DNA of 64,000 nucleotides, from positions 1 to 64,000 of the forward strand of contig CAMAYO010000006.1 of assembly GCA_945862465.1 (NCBI GenBank), given 5' to 3'. Origin of the DNA: Pseudorhodobacter antarcticus (GTDB lineage Bacteria; Pseudomonadota; Alphaproteobacteria; Rhodobacterales; Rhodobacteraceae). Each line of letters opens with the position of its first letter. Positions within the stretch are counted from its first letter, which is position 1. The notes beneath the pieces are model-generated. The model searched no databases. It was not told the DNA's origin and was given only the letters and a program-made list of their open reading frames with translations. Below are positions 50,786-59,763 of this stretch, piece after piece. The translations under genes and the position numbers were made by a program.

Positions 50786-53723
50786 GAAGACGCTCCCCTT
50801 CCGGGTCGATGAAATGCGGGCTGACGATTTCGATTTCTGTGTCAGTCCCGGCCAACAGGTTCACGGCGCGCATCTTTTCACCGATGCGGTTTGCGCCATC
50901 TTTCAGATAGCCCAGCGCGATGTAATGGCCCATATGCGGCGAATAGACCAAGGATGTGATCCAACCGTCATCATTTTCAGCCTTCGCCACAGCCCCGGTT
51001 TTCAGGAAATGACTGCCCGCCTTCAACTCGGATGCTGGGTTCACGGGCTTTACACCGACCAAGCGCAGACCGTCGTCGCGGGTCATCCCCTCGCGCTGCG
51101 ACAAAAGCATCCCGATGGAATCTTTTTTGCGGCTGACCATCTTGCCAAGCCCCATGTTCAGCGCGGTAGAGGTACCGTTCAGCTCATTCCCCGCCACATG
51201 GCCCTTTTCGATGCGCATCACGCCCAAAGCTTCGGTGCCGTAAACCACGGCATCATACTCGGCCCCCGCTTCCATAAGCTTGCGGATCATGGCGTCGCCG
51301 TAGCGCGTGGGCACAGCGATTTCATAGGCCAGTTCGCCCGAAAAGCTGATGCGGAACAGGCGGGCGCGCAGGCCCCCCACGGTGATATTGCCCGCCCCCA
51401 TATAGGGGAAGGCCGCATCGGAGATGTCTTGATCAACCACCTTTTGCAGCAGCTGGCGCGCATTGGGGCCAGCCACCGAAAATTGCGCCCAAGCCTCGGT
51501 CGTCGAGATCAGTTGCACATCCATATCCGGCCACAGCACTTGGCGGCAGAATTCCAGATGGCGGAACACCGTCACCGCATTGGCGGTGGTGGTGGTCATG
51601 ACATATTCGTTTTGCCCCATCCGCGCCGTGGTGCCATCGTCAAACACCATGCCATCTTCGCGCAGCATCAAGCCGTAGCGGCATTTGCCCACGCCCAAAC
51701 TGCTGAACGTGTTGGCATAGACCTTATCCAAGAAAGCCCCCGCATCGGTGCCCTGAATGTCGATCTTGCCCAAAGTGGTCACATCGCAGATGCCGACCGA
51801 TTTGCGCGTGGCCAAAACCTCACGGTCGACCGATTGGCGCCACTCGGTTTCGCCCGACTTGGGCACCCACTGCGTGCGCAGCCAATAGCCCACTTCGACA
51901 AAAACCGCGCCCTGTTCTTGCGCCCATTTGTGCGAGGGTGTCAGGCGGAAGGGTTTGAACTCTTGCCCCCGACCACGCCCACCCAAGGTGCCCAAAGCCA
52001 CAGGCGTATAAGGCGGGCGGTAGATCGTGGTGCCGGTGTCGGGAATGGTCTTGCCCGTCAGCCCCGCCATCACGGCCAGGCCCAGCACGTTGCCGGTCTT
52101 GCCCTGATCGGTCGCCATGCCAAGCGTGGTATAGCGTTTCAGATGCTCGACCGAGGTGAAGTTTTCTTGATGCGCCAGTTTGATGTCTTTGACGGTGACG
52201 TCGTTTTGTGGGTCAATCCAAGCGCGGTTTGCCCCTTTGACATACCACATCGGCGTGATCCGCACGGGCGCATCTTCGGCCTTGGGCAGGTTGACGGCTT
52301 TCACGGTCAGCCCCAGACTTTGCAGCGCAGCCCGCGCCGAGGCGTCACCCGTGACCAAAGCGCCGTGGGTTGACAGCGTGCCTGCGGCGGCACCAGCAAC
52401 CGATAGGTTGGCAATCTCACCCGAGCCGGGAACGAATGCGGCAATATCGTCGCGCCACACAGGACGTGAGCGGTGGTGCGAGGTGATGTTGACGTTGGGA
52501 TTCCACCCGCCCGACACACCCAGCGCATTGGCCTTGATCACTTCCGTCGCGCCATTGGCTTGGCGCACGGTGATGGATGACAGGCCCAGACGGCCCGCGC
52601 TGTCGATCACTTCAGCGCCGCGCAGATGGCGGATGCCGGGCAGCAAATCGCCGCCCTCGCGGCTGTCGATCACCGCCACCACATCCACGCCCTTGGCTTG
52701 CAAATCAAGCGCGGTGCGCAATCCGTCGTCGTTGTTGGTGAAAATCGCCGTGCGGTCGCCCACGGCCACGCCCCAACGGTTGGCATAGGCGCGCAGGGAT
52801 CCCGCCAGCATAATGCCGGGGCGGTCGTTGTTTTCAAAGGCAATCGGGCGTTCGGTGGCCCCGCCAGTTAGAATGGCGCGCTGGGTATAGATGCGCCAAA
52901 AGGTCTGGCGCGGCTTGCCCACAGCGGGTTCGATCAAGTGGTCCGAGACGCGCTCGACCGCGCCGTAAATCCCGTGGTCAAAGGCCCCCACAACCGTGGT
53001 GCGCGCCATCAGGCGCACATTGGGCAGGCTGGCAAGTTCCGCCACCGCCGCATCGGCCCAAGCGGCCCCCGACTGGTCGCCCAAAGCAAAGGTTTCGGCG
53101 TTCAAGCGGCCACCCATGCGGAAATCTTCATCCGCCAAGATCACCCGCGCCCCCGAGCGCCCTGCAGTTAACGCCGCCGACAGGCCCGCAGGGCCAGCGC
53201 CGATGATCAGGATGTCGCAGTGCAAAAAGCCCTTGTCATAGGTATCGGGGTCTTCCAATCGCGTCAGGCTGCCAAGTCCCGCCGCGCGGCGGATGATGGG
53301 TTCATAGACCTTTTCCCAAAACGCCGCCGGCCACATGAAGGTTTTGTAGTAAAAGCCCGCCGTCAGAAAGCTGTTGAAACGGTCGTTGATCGCCAGCGCG
53401 TCAAACTTCAGGCTGGGCCAGCGGTTCTGGCTTTGCGCGGTCAGCCCGTCAAACAACTCTGCCACGGTGGCGCGGGTGTTGGGTTCTTGCCGCGCGCCAG
53501 AGCGCAGTTCGACCAAGGCGTTAGGCTCTTCGGAGCCAGCCGAGATTGGCCCGCGCGGGCGGTGATACTTAAAACTGCGCCCCATCAAGCGCACGCCATT
53601 GGCCAAAAGGGCCGAGGCGAGTGTATCGCCGGGGTGGCCCGTATATGGCAGCCCGTCAAAATGAAAGCGCAGGGTCTGGCTTCGGTCGATCAGGCCGCCT
53701 GCAATGCGGTTGGATTGGCTCAT
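50778..53723 (-). CDS. mgdC: N-methylglutamate dehydrogenase subunit C (sarcosine oxidase alpha-like)
   Basis: A 981-residue large subunit. The N-terminal 2Fe-2S-like domain (about 10-100) reads FHFDGLPYTGHPGDTLASALLANGVRLMGRSFKYHRPRG. The NAD/FAD domain begins ILIIGAGPAGLSAALTAGRSGARVILADED near residue 170. The C-terminal GcvT-like tetrahydrofolate domain occupies about 590-960 (EVLATRKSVGICDVTTLGKIDIQGTDAGAFLDKVY). It passes the methyl carbon as formaldehyde or methylene-THF while glutamate is released. The ATG at 53721-53723 overlaps mgdB by 4 bp. Confidence 0.93.
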   Translation of the reverse strand: MSQSNRIAGGLIDRSQTLRFHFDGLPYTGHPGDTLASALLANGVRLMGRSFKYHRPRGPISAGSEEPNALVELRSGARQEPNTRATVAELFDGLTAQSQNRWPSLKFDALAINDRFNSFLTAGFYYKTFMWPAAFWEKVYEPIIRRAAGLGSLTRLEDPDTYDKGFLHCDILIIGAGPAGLSAALTAGRSGARVILADEDFRMGGRLNAETFALGDQSGAAWADAAVAELASLPNVRLMARTTVVGAFDHGIYGAVERVSDHLIEPAVGKPRQTFWRIYTQRAILTGGATERPIAFENNDRPGIMLAGSLRAYANRWGVAVGDRTAIFTNNDDGLRTALDLQAKGVDVVAVIDSREGGDLLPGIRHLRGAEVIDSAGRLGLSSITVRQANGATEVIKANALGVSGGWNPNVNITSHHRSRPVWRDDIAAFVPGSGEIANLSVAGAAAGTLSTHGALVTGDASARAALQSLGLTVKAVNLPKAEDAPVRITPMWYVKGANRAWIDPQNDVTVKDIKLAHQENFTSVEHLKRYTTLGMATDQGKTGNVLGLAVMAGLTGKTIPDTGTTIYRPPYTPVALGTLGGRGRGQEFKPFRLTPSHKWAQEQGAVFVEVGYWLRTQWVPKSGETEWRQSVDREVLATRKSVGICDVTTLGKIDIQGTDAGAFLDKVYANTFSSLGVGKCRYGLMLREDGMVFDDGTTARMGQNEYVMTTTTANAVTVFRHLEFCRQVLWPDMDVQLISTTEAWAQFSVAGPNARQLLQKVVDQDISDAAFPYMGAGNITVGGLRARLFRISFSGELAYEIAVPTRYGDAMIRKLMEAGAEYDAVVYGTEALGVMRIEKGHVAGNELNGTSTALNMGLGKMVSRKKDSIGMLLSQREGMTRDDGLRLVGVKPVNPASELKAGSHFLKTGAVAKAENDDGWITSLVYSPHMGHYIALGYLKDGANRIGEKMRAVNLLAGTDTEIEIVSPHFIDPEGERLRA

Positions 53724-54004
53724 TTCGAACGCCCCTCGGCCCGGGCCACATCGCGGGCCAATTCTACCTGCAAAATCTCGTGTGTGACGGTATTGCGCGT
53801 CACAACCAGCCATGAACGGTCGCCCTGCTCGTGATACCAAAGCTCGCGGTGGGCCCCTGCGGGATTGTCGCGCAGGTAGGTGTAGTTGTGGAATTCTTCG
53901 ATGGAAGCCGTCATGCCATCGGGCCGCCCAATCAGGCTGGCATCGCCCAGATAGACAAATTCCTGCGCATCGCGCGGCCCAAGGATCGGATGATGAATGA
54001 TCAT
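53720..54004 (-). CDS. mgdB: N-methylglutamate dehydrogenase subunit B (sarcosine oxidase delta-like)
   Basis: A 94-residue SoxD-like subunit. The core REEF-type segment is GPRDAQEFVYLGDASLIGRP, followed by FHNYTYLRDNPAGAHRELWYHEQGDRSWLVVTRNTVTHEI. Sarcosine oxidase delta normally starts with a CPxCG zinc motif; here the matching place is HHPILGPRD with no cysteine. This difference may mark the N-methylglutamate type. It overlaps mgdC by 4 bp and lies 9 bp after mgdA. Confidence 0.9.
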   Translation of the reverse strand: MIIHHPILGPRDAQEFVYLGDASLIGRPDGMTASIEEFHNYTYLRDNPAGAHRELWYHEQGDRSWLVVTRNTVTHEILQVELARDVARAEGRSK

Positions 54005-54013
54005 GGCAGGTTC

Positions 54014-55264
54014 CTAGTGCAGGTTCGGTTGCGCGCCTTGGCCTTTTTCGTCGATCATCAACCCTTTGAGGAAGCGATCGAAACGATAGGCCTTGGCCGT
54101 CACATGGGGTTCGTCTTTGGCCAGAAGATGGGCAAAGCACCACCCGCTGGCGGGCGTGGCCTTAAAGCCGCCATAGCACCAACCGCCGTTGAAATAGAGC
54201 CCATCAACATGGGTCTTGTCGATGATGGGCGATCCATCCATCGACATATCCATAATCCCGCCCCAAGTGCGCAGCAGACGGGCGCGGCCGATCATGGGCA
54301 TCAGGGCCATGCCGCCTTCGATGACATCTTCCACGACGGGCAGGTTGCCGCGCTGGGCATAGGAATTATACCCGTCAATATCGCCGCCAAAGACCAAACC
54401 GCCCTTGTCAGACTGGCTGACATAAAAGTGCCCCGCGCCAAAGGTCATCACGCCGTCGATCAAAGGCTTAAGCCCTTCGGATACAAAGGCTTGCAGCACA
54501 TGGCTTTCCATCGGCAAGCGCATTCCAGCATGGGCCATCACTTTTGACGAAGACCCCGCCACCGCCACGCCCACCTTCTTAGCGCCAATAAACCCGCGAG
54601 AGGTTTCGACCCCCAGGATCTTGCCATTCTCGATCCGCATCCCCGTGACTTCACAGTTCTGAATCAGATCGACCCCTTGGCTGTCCGCGCCGCGCGCATA
54701 GCCCCAAGCCACGGCATCATGGCGCACCGTGCCGCCGCGCCGCTGCATCAAAGCGCCCTTGATCGGGAAGCGCGCGTTGTCAAAGTTCAAGAACGGATAC
54801 ATCGCGCGCACTTGGTCGCGATTGAGCAGTTCGGCATCCGCGCCGTTCAGGATCATCGCATTTCCGCGCCGTGTGGCCGCATCACGCGCCGCATCGGTGT
54901 GGATCAGGTTGATAATCCCGCGCTGGCTGACCATGGCGTTGTAGTTGAAATCTTGTTCCAACCCTTCCCACAGCTTCATCGAGAATTCATAGAAAGGTTC
55001 GTTGCCATCCAGCAGATAGTTCGACCGGATGATCGTGGTGTTGCGCCCGACGTTGCCGCCGCCCAGATAGCCCTTTTCCAGCACCGCGATGCGGGCTTGC
55101 TTGAATTCTTTGGCCAGATAATAGGCCGTGGCCAAACCATGCCCGCCGCCGCCGATGATGATGTAATCATAAGACGCCTGCGGTTCAGGGTCGCGCCAAG
55201 CGTGGCCCCAGCCTTTGTGGCCTGTAAGCGCCTCTTTAAGGATCCGAAAGCCGGAATAGCGCAT
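54014..55264 (-). CDS. mgdA: N-methylglutamate dehydrogenase subunit A (sarcosine oxidase beta-like)
   Basis: A 416-residue flavoprotein. The FAD fold is DYIIIGGGGHGLATAYYLAKE near residue 33. The segment RRGGTVRHDAVAWGYARGA near residue 175 matches the place where the beta subunit of heterotetrameric sarcosine oxidase carries covalent FMN on histidine. The C-terminal GLYFNGGWCYGGFKATPASGW is the closing FAD contact. It is the first gene of the mgdABCD operon, with GGAGATC before the ATG. The 144-bp gap to tdm has no recognised feature. Confidence 0.93.
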   Translation of the reverse strand: MRYSGFRILKEALTGHKGWGHAWRDPEPQASYDYIIIGGGGHGLATAYYLAKEFKQARIAVLEKGYLGGGNVGRNTTIIRSNYLLDGNEPFYEFSMKLWEGLEQDFNYNAMVSQRGIINLIHTDAARDAATRRGNAMILNGADAELLNRDQVRAMYPFLNFDNARFPIKGALMQRRGGTVRHDAVAWGYARGADSQGVDLIQNCEVTGMRIENGKILGVETSRGFIGAKKVGVAVAGSSSKVMAHAGMRLPMESHVLQAFVSEGLKPLIDGVMTFGAGHFYVSQSDKGGLVFGGDIDGYNSYAQRGNLPVVEDVIEGGMALMPMIGRARLLRTWGGIMDMSMDGSPIIDKTHVDGLYFNGGWCYGGFKATPASGWCFAHLLAKDEPHVTAKAYRFDRFLKGLMIDEKGQGAQPNLH

Positions 55265-55408
55265 TCTTGATCTCCGTTTGCTTTAGGCGAAAGTAGCGTG
55301 GGCTTGGGCTTGGTATAGCGCAATTTCCGCCAATCGAGTCTTATTTCCAGCCATTAAGCCACATTCACAAAACTGTGTGCATCCCCGCGACCTGACGCAG
55401 GGATGGCA

Positions 55409-57778
55409 TCAGCTTTGGGGGCGCGTTTTTTTCGGATCATAGGCCGAAAGGGCGGTGATCACCGCAGGCAGTCGCTTTTGGTGGCCGTCAAGCTTGCCCA
55501 CCTCAACCGCTGTGCCCACTTCAGAATGCGCCACGTCTACCCGCGCCAAAGCAATCTGCTTGCCCAGCAAGGGCGAGCGCATGGCAGAACAGATCACACC
55601 AATCTGCGCGCGGCCGATGTGCAGGCAATCGCCGTGGCCCACATCGGTTGCGGCATCCACCTCGATCCCCACGAACTTGCGCGCGGGGTGGTCTTTGCGG
55701 CGGATCAAGGCATCGCGGCCAATGAAATCGTCGGGCTTGGATTTCAGCGGCACGGTAAAGCCAATGCCCGCTTCAAACGGGTCGGTTTCATCGGAAAAAT
55801 CGTAGCCCGCAAAGATTAGGCCGGCTTCGATGCGCACCATATCCAAGCCAAGCAGGCCCATGGGGCGAATGCCCAGATCAGCACCTGCGGCCATAACCGC
55901 ATCATAAACCGCAACGGCATCCTTGGGGTGGCAGAAGATTTCATAGCCCAACTCGCCCGTGTAGCCCGTGCGCGACACCACCAGCGGCGCGCCGTCAAAG
56001 CCATGCAAACGCGCGACCGTGTGGCGGAACCAGCCCAGTTCTTCGACCGTGGCTTGGGCAGGCGCTGTCCAGATGATGCGCTTCATAATCTCGCGGCTGT
56101 TGGGGCCCTGCACCGCCAGATTGTGCAACTGGTCGGTGCTAGAGCGCACCATGACCTTCAGCCCCAGCTTTTCAGCCTGTTCGCGCAGCCAGATACCGCC
56201 AAAATCATCGCCGCCAATCCAGCGGAAGTTATCGCGGCCCAACCGAAACAGCGTGCCGTCATCAATCATGCCGCCATGTTCATAGCACATGGCCGAATAG
56301 ACCACCTGCCCCACCGCCAGCTTTTTGACATCGCGGGTCAGGGTGTATTGCATCAGCGCCTCGGCATCGGGGCCGGTGATTTCGAACTTGCGCAAGGGCG
56401 ACAGGTCTATGGCGACGGCGGCGTTGCGGCAGGCCCAGTATTCCTCGATTGGCCCTGCGGCGGCATAGGCATTGGGCAGCCAGTAGCCGCGATATTCCAC
56501 CATGTTGCGGGTGCGAGCGGACGTGGCGGGGTGGAAGGCGGTTTCTTTGGTCATCTTCGGCTCTGCCTCGGGTGTGGCGCGCCAAGCGACCGCGCGCGAA
56601 AAGGTTTCAGCGCCCGAATAGGTGCGCACATGAATGTCGGAAAGATACCAGCCGTTGGCCGGAGAGGTATCGTCAGGGCAGGCAGAGTTCACACAGACCA
56701 GATCGGTCAGCGCGCGGAACAAAACATAGTCGCCCGGGCGGCTCCACGGTTCGTCGCTGACCAGAACGCCGTGGGCGTCTATCGCGGTGTTGAAAAACAG
56801 GTTCACGGCCATCCAACCGGGGCGGGCATCAATGCCATGCTGGCCAAGCGCGCCGTTGAAATTGTCAGAGCAGTTGGCGTGGCCGGGATAGCCTATCTCA
56901 TCATAATACTTGCTGGCACAGGCCATGGCGAAAGCATCATGGCGGCCCACAGTGTCTTGGATCACCTCAACCAAGGGTTCCCAATCTTGGTCGTAGTATT
57001 TGGCGTGCAGGCCGGGCATCGAATAGGCATGGCCCATCAGCGTGCGCGAGGTGGTCACATCCAAAGCGTGCTGAATGCCCTTATCCAACTTGCGCGCCGA
57101 AAAGCACTGAAAGTCGGTGCATTGGCGGCCATCCACGTCGATGATCTGAATATAATCGCCCGCCTTGACATGATAGGCCCGTGCCGTGCCCGAAGACACG
57201 CGCAGATCAAGTGTGGGGTCGGCCAAGGGTTCAGGCAGATCATGCAAGGCGGCCCAAGCTGGGTTGGCGCGGCGGATGGTTAGGATCAGCGGTGTCAGCG
57301 TCGACTGGTCATGCGGTGACATGGGCGCACCGGGGGCGGCCAAGATCAGATGACCCACGCGTTGCACCTGAAAAGAGGCTTCCGTATTAGCGGGTGTATC
57401 TGCGCCAAACAGGCGGATCGCCTTGGCCCTGCCCAGATCAATCCCGCGCCGCACCAAGCCCGCGCGCAAACGGCCCATGCCCGAACCGCCGGCTGTGATC
57501 AGCGCCTTCAAGCCCTCACCCAGACAATCGCCCGCGACGCCTAGTATCGTAGGGTCAATCATGCCCGTCGCATCGGCGGCCAAAACTTCGGCAACCTGAC
57601 CGCCTTCAAGGTTCGAGACGGTGATCAGATCACCTGTGTCAATTTCAACCATCAACGCGCCGCCACCGGGCACTTCATAGCGCTCGTTTCCAGACTTGCG
57701 CTGCATATCGCGGGTTGTCAGGATGCGACTGGGCCGTGGCGGGCCGGGGTTGACCTTGGGATAGGGGCTGTCGAGCAT
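55409..57778 (-). CDS. tdm: Trimethylamine N-oxide demethylase (aldolase) Tdm
   Basis: A 789-residue two-part enzyme. The N-terminal part (to about 390) holds the DUF1989-type domain with likely metal and active-site residues in DVDGRQCTDFQCFSARKLDKG, PGHANCSDNFNGALG and CVNSACPDDTSPANGW. The C-terminal part (about 400-780) is a GcvT-like tetrahydrofolate-binding domain (VAIDLSPLRKFEITGPDAEALMQYTLTRD, SRTGYTGELGYEIFCHP). Tdm splits TMAO into dimethylamine and formaldehyde, and the folate domain captures the formaldehyde. GGGAGG precedes the ATG. A further DUF1989-like stretch at residues 30-165 makes the N-terminus a probable duplication. Confidence 0.92.
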   Translation of the reverse strand: MLDSPYPKVNPGPPRPSRILTTRDMQRKSGNERYEVPGGGALMVEIDTGDLITVSNLEGGQVAEVLAADATGMIDPTILGVAGDCLGEGLKALITAGGSGMGRLRAGLVRRGIDLGRAKAIRLFGADTPANTEASFQVQRVGHLILAAPGAPMSPHDQSTLTPLILTIRRANPAWAALHDLPEPLADPTLDLRVSSGTARAYHVKAGDYIQIIDVDGRQCTDFQCFSARKLDKGIQHALDVTTSRTLMGHAYSMPGLHAKYYDQDWEPLVEVIQDTVGRHDAFAMACASKYYDEIGYPGHANCSDNFNGALGQHGIDARPGWMAVNLFFNTAIDAHGVLVSDEPWSRPGDYVLFRALTDLVCVNSACPDDTSPANGWYLSDIHVRTYSGAETFSRAVAWRATPEAEPKMTKETAFHPATSARTRNMVEYRGYWLPNAYAAAGPIEEYWACRNAAVAIDLSPLRKFEITGPDAEALMQYTLTRDVKKLAVGQVVYSAMCYEHGGMIDDGTLFRLGRDNFRWIGGDDFGGIWLREQAEKLGLKVMVRSSTDQLHNLAVQGPNSREIMKRIIWTAPAQATVEELGWFRHTVARLHGFDGAPLVVSRTGYTGELGYEIFCHPKDAVAVYDAVMAAGADLGIRPMGLLGLDMVRIEAGLIFAGYDFSDETDPFEAGIGFTVPLKSKPDDFIGRDALIRRKDHPARKFVGIEVDAATDVGHGDCLHIGRAQIGVICSAMRSPLLGKQIALARVDVAHSEVGTAVEVGKLDGHQKRLPAVITALSAYDPKKTRPQS

Positions 57779-57802
57779 GGGGCCTCCCGCAGGGACGATT
57801 TC

Positions 57803-57834
57803 ATTCTTCGTAAAACTTGTTCATTGTGAAGAAT
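57803..57834. promoter_or_regulatory. Inverted repeat upstream of tdm
   Basis: ATTCTTC (57803-57809) and GAAGAAT (57828-57834) form a 7-bp inverted repeat with an 18-bp spacer in the divergent region between tdm and the EamA gene. The inner part has TTCATTGTGAA, itself a partial palindrome (57820-57830). A regulator site is likely; the binder is unknown. Confidence 0.45.
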
Positions 57835-57872
57835 AACACGGGCTGCGCCCGGCACAAGTAGGAAGGAGAGCT

Positions 57873-58706
57873 ATGCTAGCCCTAGGACTTGGATTGATCG
57901 CGGCCTTAGGCTGGGGCACACATGACCTTTTGGTGCGCACCATTGCGCCGGGGGCAAGGGTGCTGCCGCAACTGGCGGCGGTGATGCTGGTGGCAGCGCT
58001 GGTGACAGCGCCCTTTGGCTGGACCAGAGCATTGCCTGATCTAGAGACACTGGCCTTGGCGATTGCCTCGGGCTGCACCTATTTTGGCGCAAGCTTGGCG
58101 CTTTACGCAGCCTTTGCCCGCGCACCCGTTAAATTGGTGGCCCCCGTGATTGGGGCCTACCCCCTGCCCGCCTTGGGATATGAGCTGCTGCGCGGCAATC
58201 CGGTAAGCGGCATTGAATGGCTGGCCGCGGGCTTGATCGTGGCAGGTGTGGCGGTGGTGGCGACCCAAGGCGACAGCGACAGCCAACGCCCGCATCCTGC
58301 CGCCCTGCCCCTTGCTTTTGTCGCCTGTTTTGGCATGGCCACCAGCTTTGCCCTTGGGCAAGAGGCAGCCTCGCGCATAGAGCCTATGCACGCCGCAAGC
58401 CTTGCGCGGTCGGGTGGGGCTGTGCTCGCCTTGGCGCTATTGGCGCTGCAGCCCAAGGGCGTAGGGGCTGCGCTGAAACGCTGGCCGGTTTTGCTAGCGA
58501 TGGGATGTTTGGACGGGCTGGCGCTTTCGTCTGTCATCGCCGCAGGCGCTTTGGCGCAGGCCAGCTATGCCTCGGTGACCTCATCCTTGTTCGGGGTGGT
58601 GACGATCTTGCTGGCTTGGGGCATTTTGGGCGAGCGGGTCCGGCTGGCACAGGGGGCGGGGATTGCGCTGATTTTCACAGGGCTTGGCTGGTTGGCTTGG
58701 GGGTGA
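57873..58706 (+). CDS. EamA/DMT-family transporter
   Basis: A 277-residue membrane protein of ten short helices in two EamA repeats. The first repeat starts LGLGLIAALGWGTHDLLVRTI; the second starts near residue 145 (PLAFVACFGMATSFALGQEAAS) and ends SVTSSLFGVVTILLAWGILGERVRLAQGAGIALIFTG. AAGGAGAG precedes the ATG. It diverges from tdm across the inverted repeat, so export or import of a methylated amine or related metabolite is possible. A repeat pair overlaps its stop. Confidence 0.88.
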   Translation: MLALGLGLIAALGWGTHDLLVRTIAPGARVLPQLAAVMLVAALVTAPFGWTRALPDLETLALAIASGCTYFGASLALYAAFARAPVKLVAPVIGAYPLPALGYELLRGNPVSGIEWLAAGLIVAGVAVVATQGDSDSQRPHPAALPLAFVACFGMATSFALGQEAASRIEPMHAASLARSGGAVLALALLALQPKGVGAALKRWPVLLAMGCLDGLALSSVIAAGALAQASYASVTSSLFGVVTILLAWGILGERVRLAQGAGIALIFTGLGWLAWG

Positions 58707-58756
58707 TTTTTCGCAGAAAAATCGTGGCCAAGGCGTCGATTTTTCTGCAAGAAATC
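58705..58756. repeat. Paired inverted repeat element, family 1 (copy 4)
   Basis: One perfect hairpin, GATTTTTCGCAGAAAAATC (58705-58723), is followed by a degraded one, GATTTTTCTGCAAGAAATC (58738-58756), in opposite polarity. The element overlaps the EamA stop at one end and the stop of the GlxA-type gene at the other. It lies between convergent genes, like copy 3. Confidence 0.72.
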
Positions 58757-59753
58757 ACATCTCAGGCGGCATAGCCCCCGACAATCCTCGCAATCCCGCC
58801 AAAGCTTTGCGCTCATTCTGCGGGCTAACGCCAAAGGCTTGCGCATAATGTCGCGCCATGGGGCCTGATCTGGGGTAGCCCACGGAAGCTGCAATCTCGG
58901 CCAAGGAATCATCAGAATACAGCACCCTTTGCCGCGCCTTGGCCAAGCGCACCAAGCGGTAATAGCGCAGCGGGCTTTGGCCCGTTTCTCGCTTGAACAG
59001 GCGTTCAAAGTTGCGCTCTGACATCTCAACCGCGCCCGCCACATCTGGGATGCGCAACGGGTCTTCGATATGCGCGTCAAACAGGCGGATCGCCTCACGG
59101 ATCGGTTGGGGCAAGGCATCGGCTGTGCCACCTGCGCCTTGCACCGGCACCTTTTGGCGGGCATCTTCATCGCGCACAAAGGGGTGCTGAAACCAGCAGG
59201 CGACTTCGGTCATCGTCTCGCGGCCCAAGCGTTCTTCGATCAGGCGCAGCATCAGGTCAAACACTGCCCCCGCGCCCGAAGCCGTGATGCGCCGCCGGTC
59301 GCGCACGATCACGGTTTCTTCGGCAGAGACTTGGGCAAACTCGGCCTTAAAGGCCGTCTCGTAGCACCAATGCACCGAACAGCGGTGGCCTTCCATCAAC
59401 CCCGCCCGCACCAAGGGAAAGATGCCACCGGAAAAGGCCCCGATCGTGACACCAGCCCGGTCAAGGCGGCGCAGCACGGCGGGGGTGTGCTTGGGGTCAA
59501 GAAAAGCACCTGTGGGCGGCGACAGAAGGTAGACTTGGTCCAACCCCTGCGCCTGATCCAGCACATCGTCGGGCGTAAAGCGCACCTCGGCAGACGATCG
59601 CACGGGTTCTGACGTCTCACCCAAAAGCACCCAAGAAAAGGCGCGTGTGCCCGTGATTTCGTTGGCAGCCCGCAAAGGCTCGATGGCCGAAGTCAGGCAG
59701 GCCATCGGAAACCCTTGGAACATCAAGAACCCAAGGTGCAAAGGCTTGGTCAT
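58755..59753 (-). CDS. GlxA-family regulator (DJ-1/PfpI-like domain plus AraC HTH)
   Basis: A 332-residue regulator. The N-terminal DJ-1/PfpI-like domain (about 5-180) starts LHLGFLMFQGFPMACLTSAIEPLRAAN and has FSGGIFPLVRAGLMEGHRCSVHWCYETAF. The C-terminal AraC domain (about 225-315) has VEMSERNFERLFKRETGQSPLRYYRLVRLAKARQ. It resembles GbdR-type regulators of betaine and dimethylglycine use. The ATG at 59751-59753 lies 10 bp after the last dmm gene, so it is probably co-transcribed with dmm and may activate it. No good ribosome-binding site is seen. Confidence 0.88.
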   Translation of the reverse strand: MTKPLHLGFLMFQGFPMACLTSAIEPLRAANEITGTRAFSWVLLGETSEPVRSSAEVRFTPDDVLDQAQGLDQVYLLSPPTGAFLDPKHTPAVLRRLDRAGVTIGAFSGGIFPLVRAGLMEGHRCSVHWCYETAFKAEFAQVSAEETVIVRDRRRITASGAGAVFDLMLRLIEERLGRETMTEVACWFQHPFVRDEDARQKVPVQGAGGTADALPQPIREAIRLFDAHIEDPLRIPDVAGAVEMSERNFERLFKRETGQSPLRYYRLVRLAKARQRVLYSDDSLAEIAASVGYPRSGPMARHYAQAFGVSPQNERKALAGLRGLSGAMPPEM

Positions 59754-59763
59754 TTTGCGCGCG

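Noticed and set aside
50703-52373. 556-codon plus-strand frame opposite mgdC
   Set aside because: It lies inside the well-supported mgdC gene; composition is rich in His, Gln and Arg as expected for antisense translation.
50219-55264. Sarcosine oxidase soxBDAG
   Set aside because: Subunit order and folds match, but the delta-like subunit lacks the zinc cysteines and the neighbours are N-methylglutamate synthase and GmaS genes. N-methylglutamate dehydrogenase is preferred.
55928-57283. 451-codon plus-strand frame opposite tdm
   Set aside because: Tdm is complete on the other strand. The antisense frame shows no family features.
20458-58756. CRISPR array from the repeated 19-bp hairpins
   Set aside because: The copies are in pairs of opposite polarity at distant places between genes, with no regular spacers and no cas genes.
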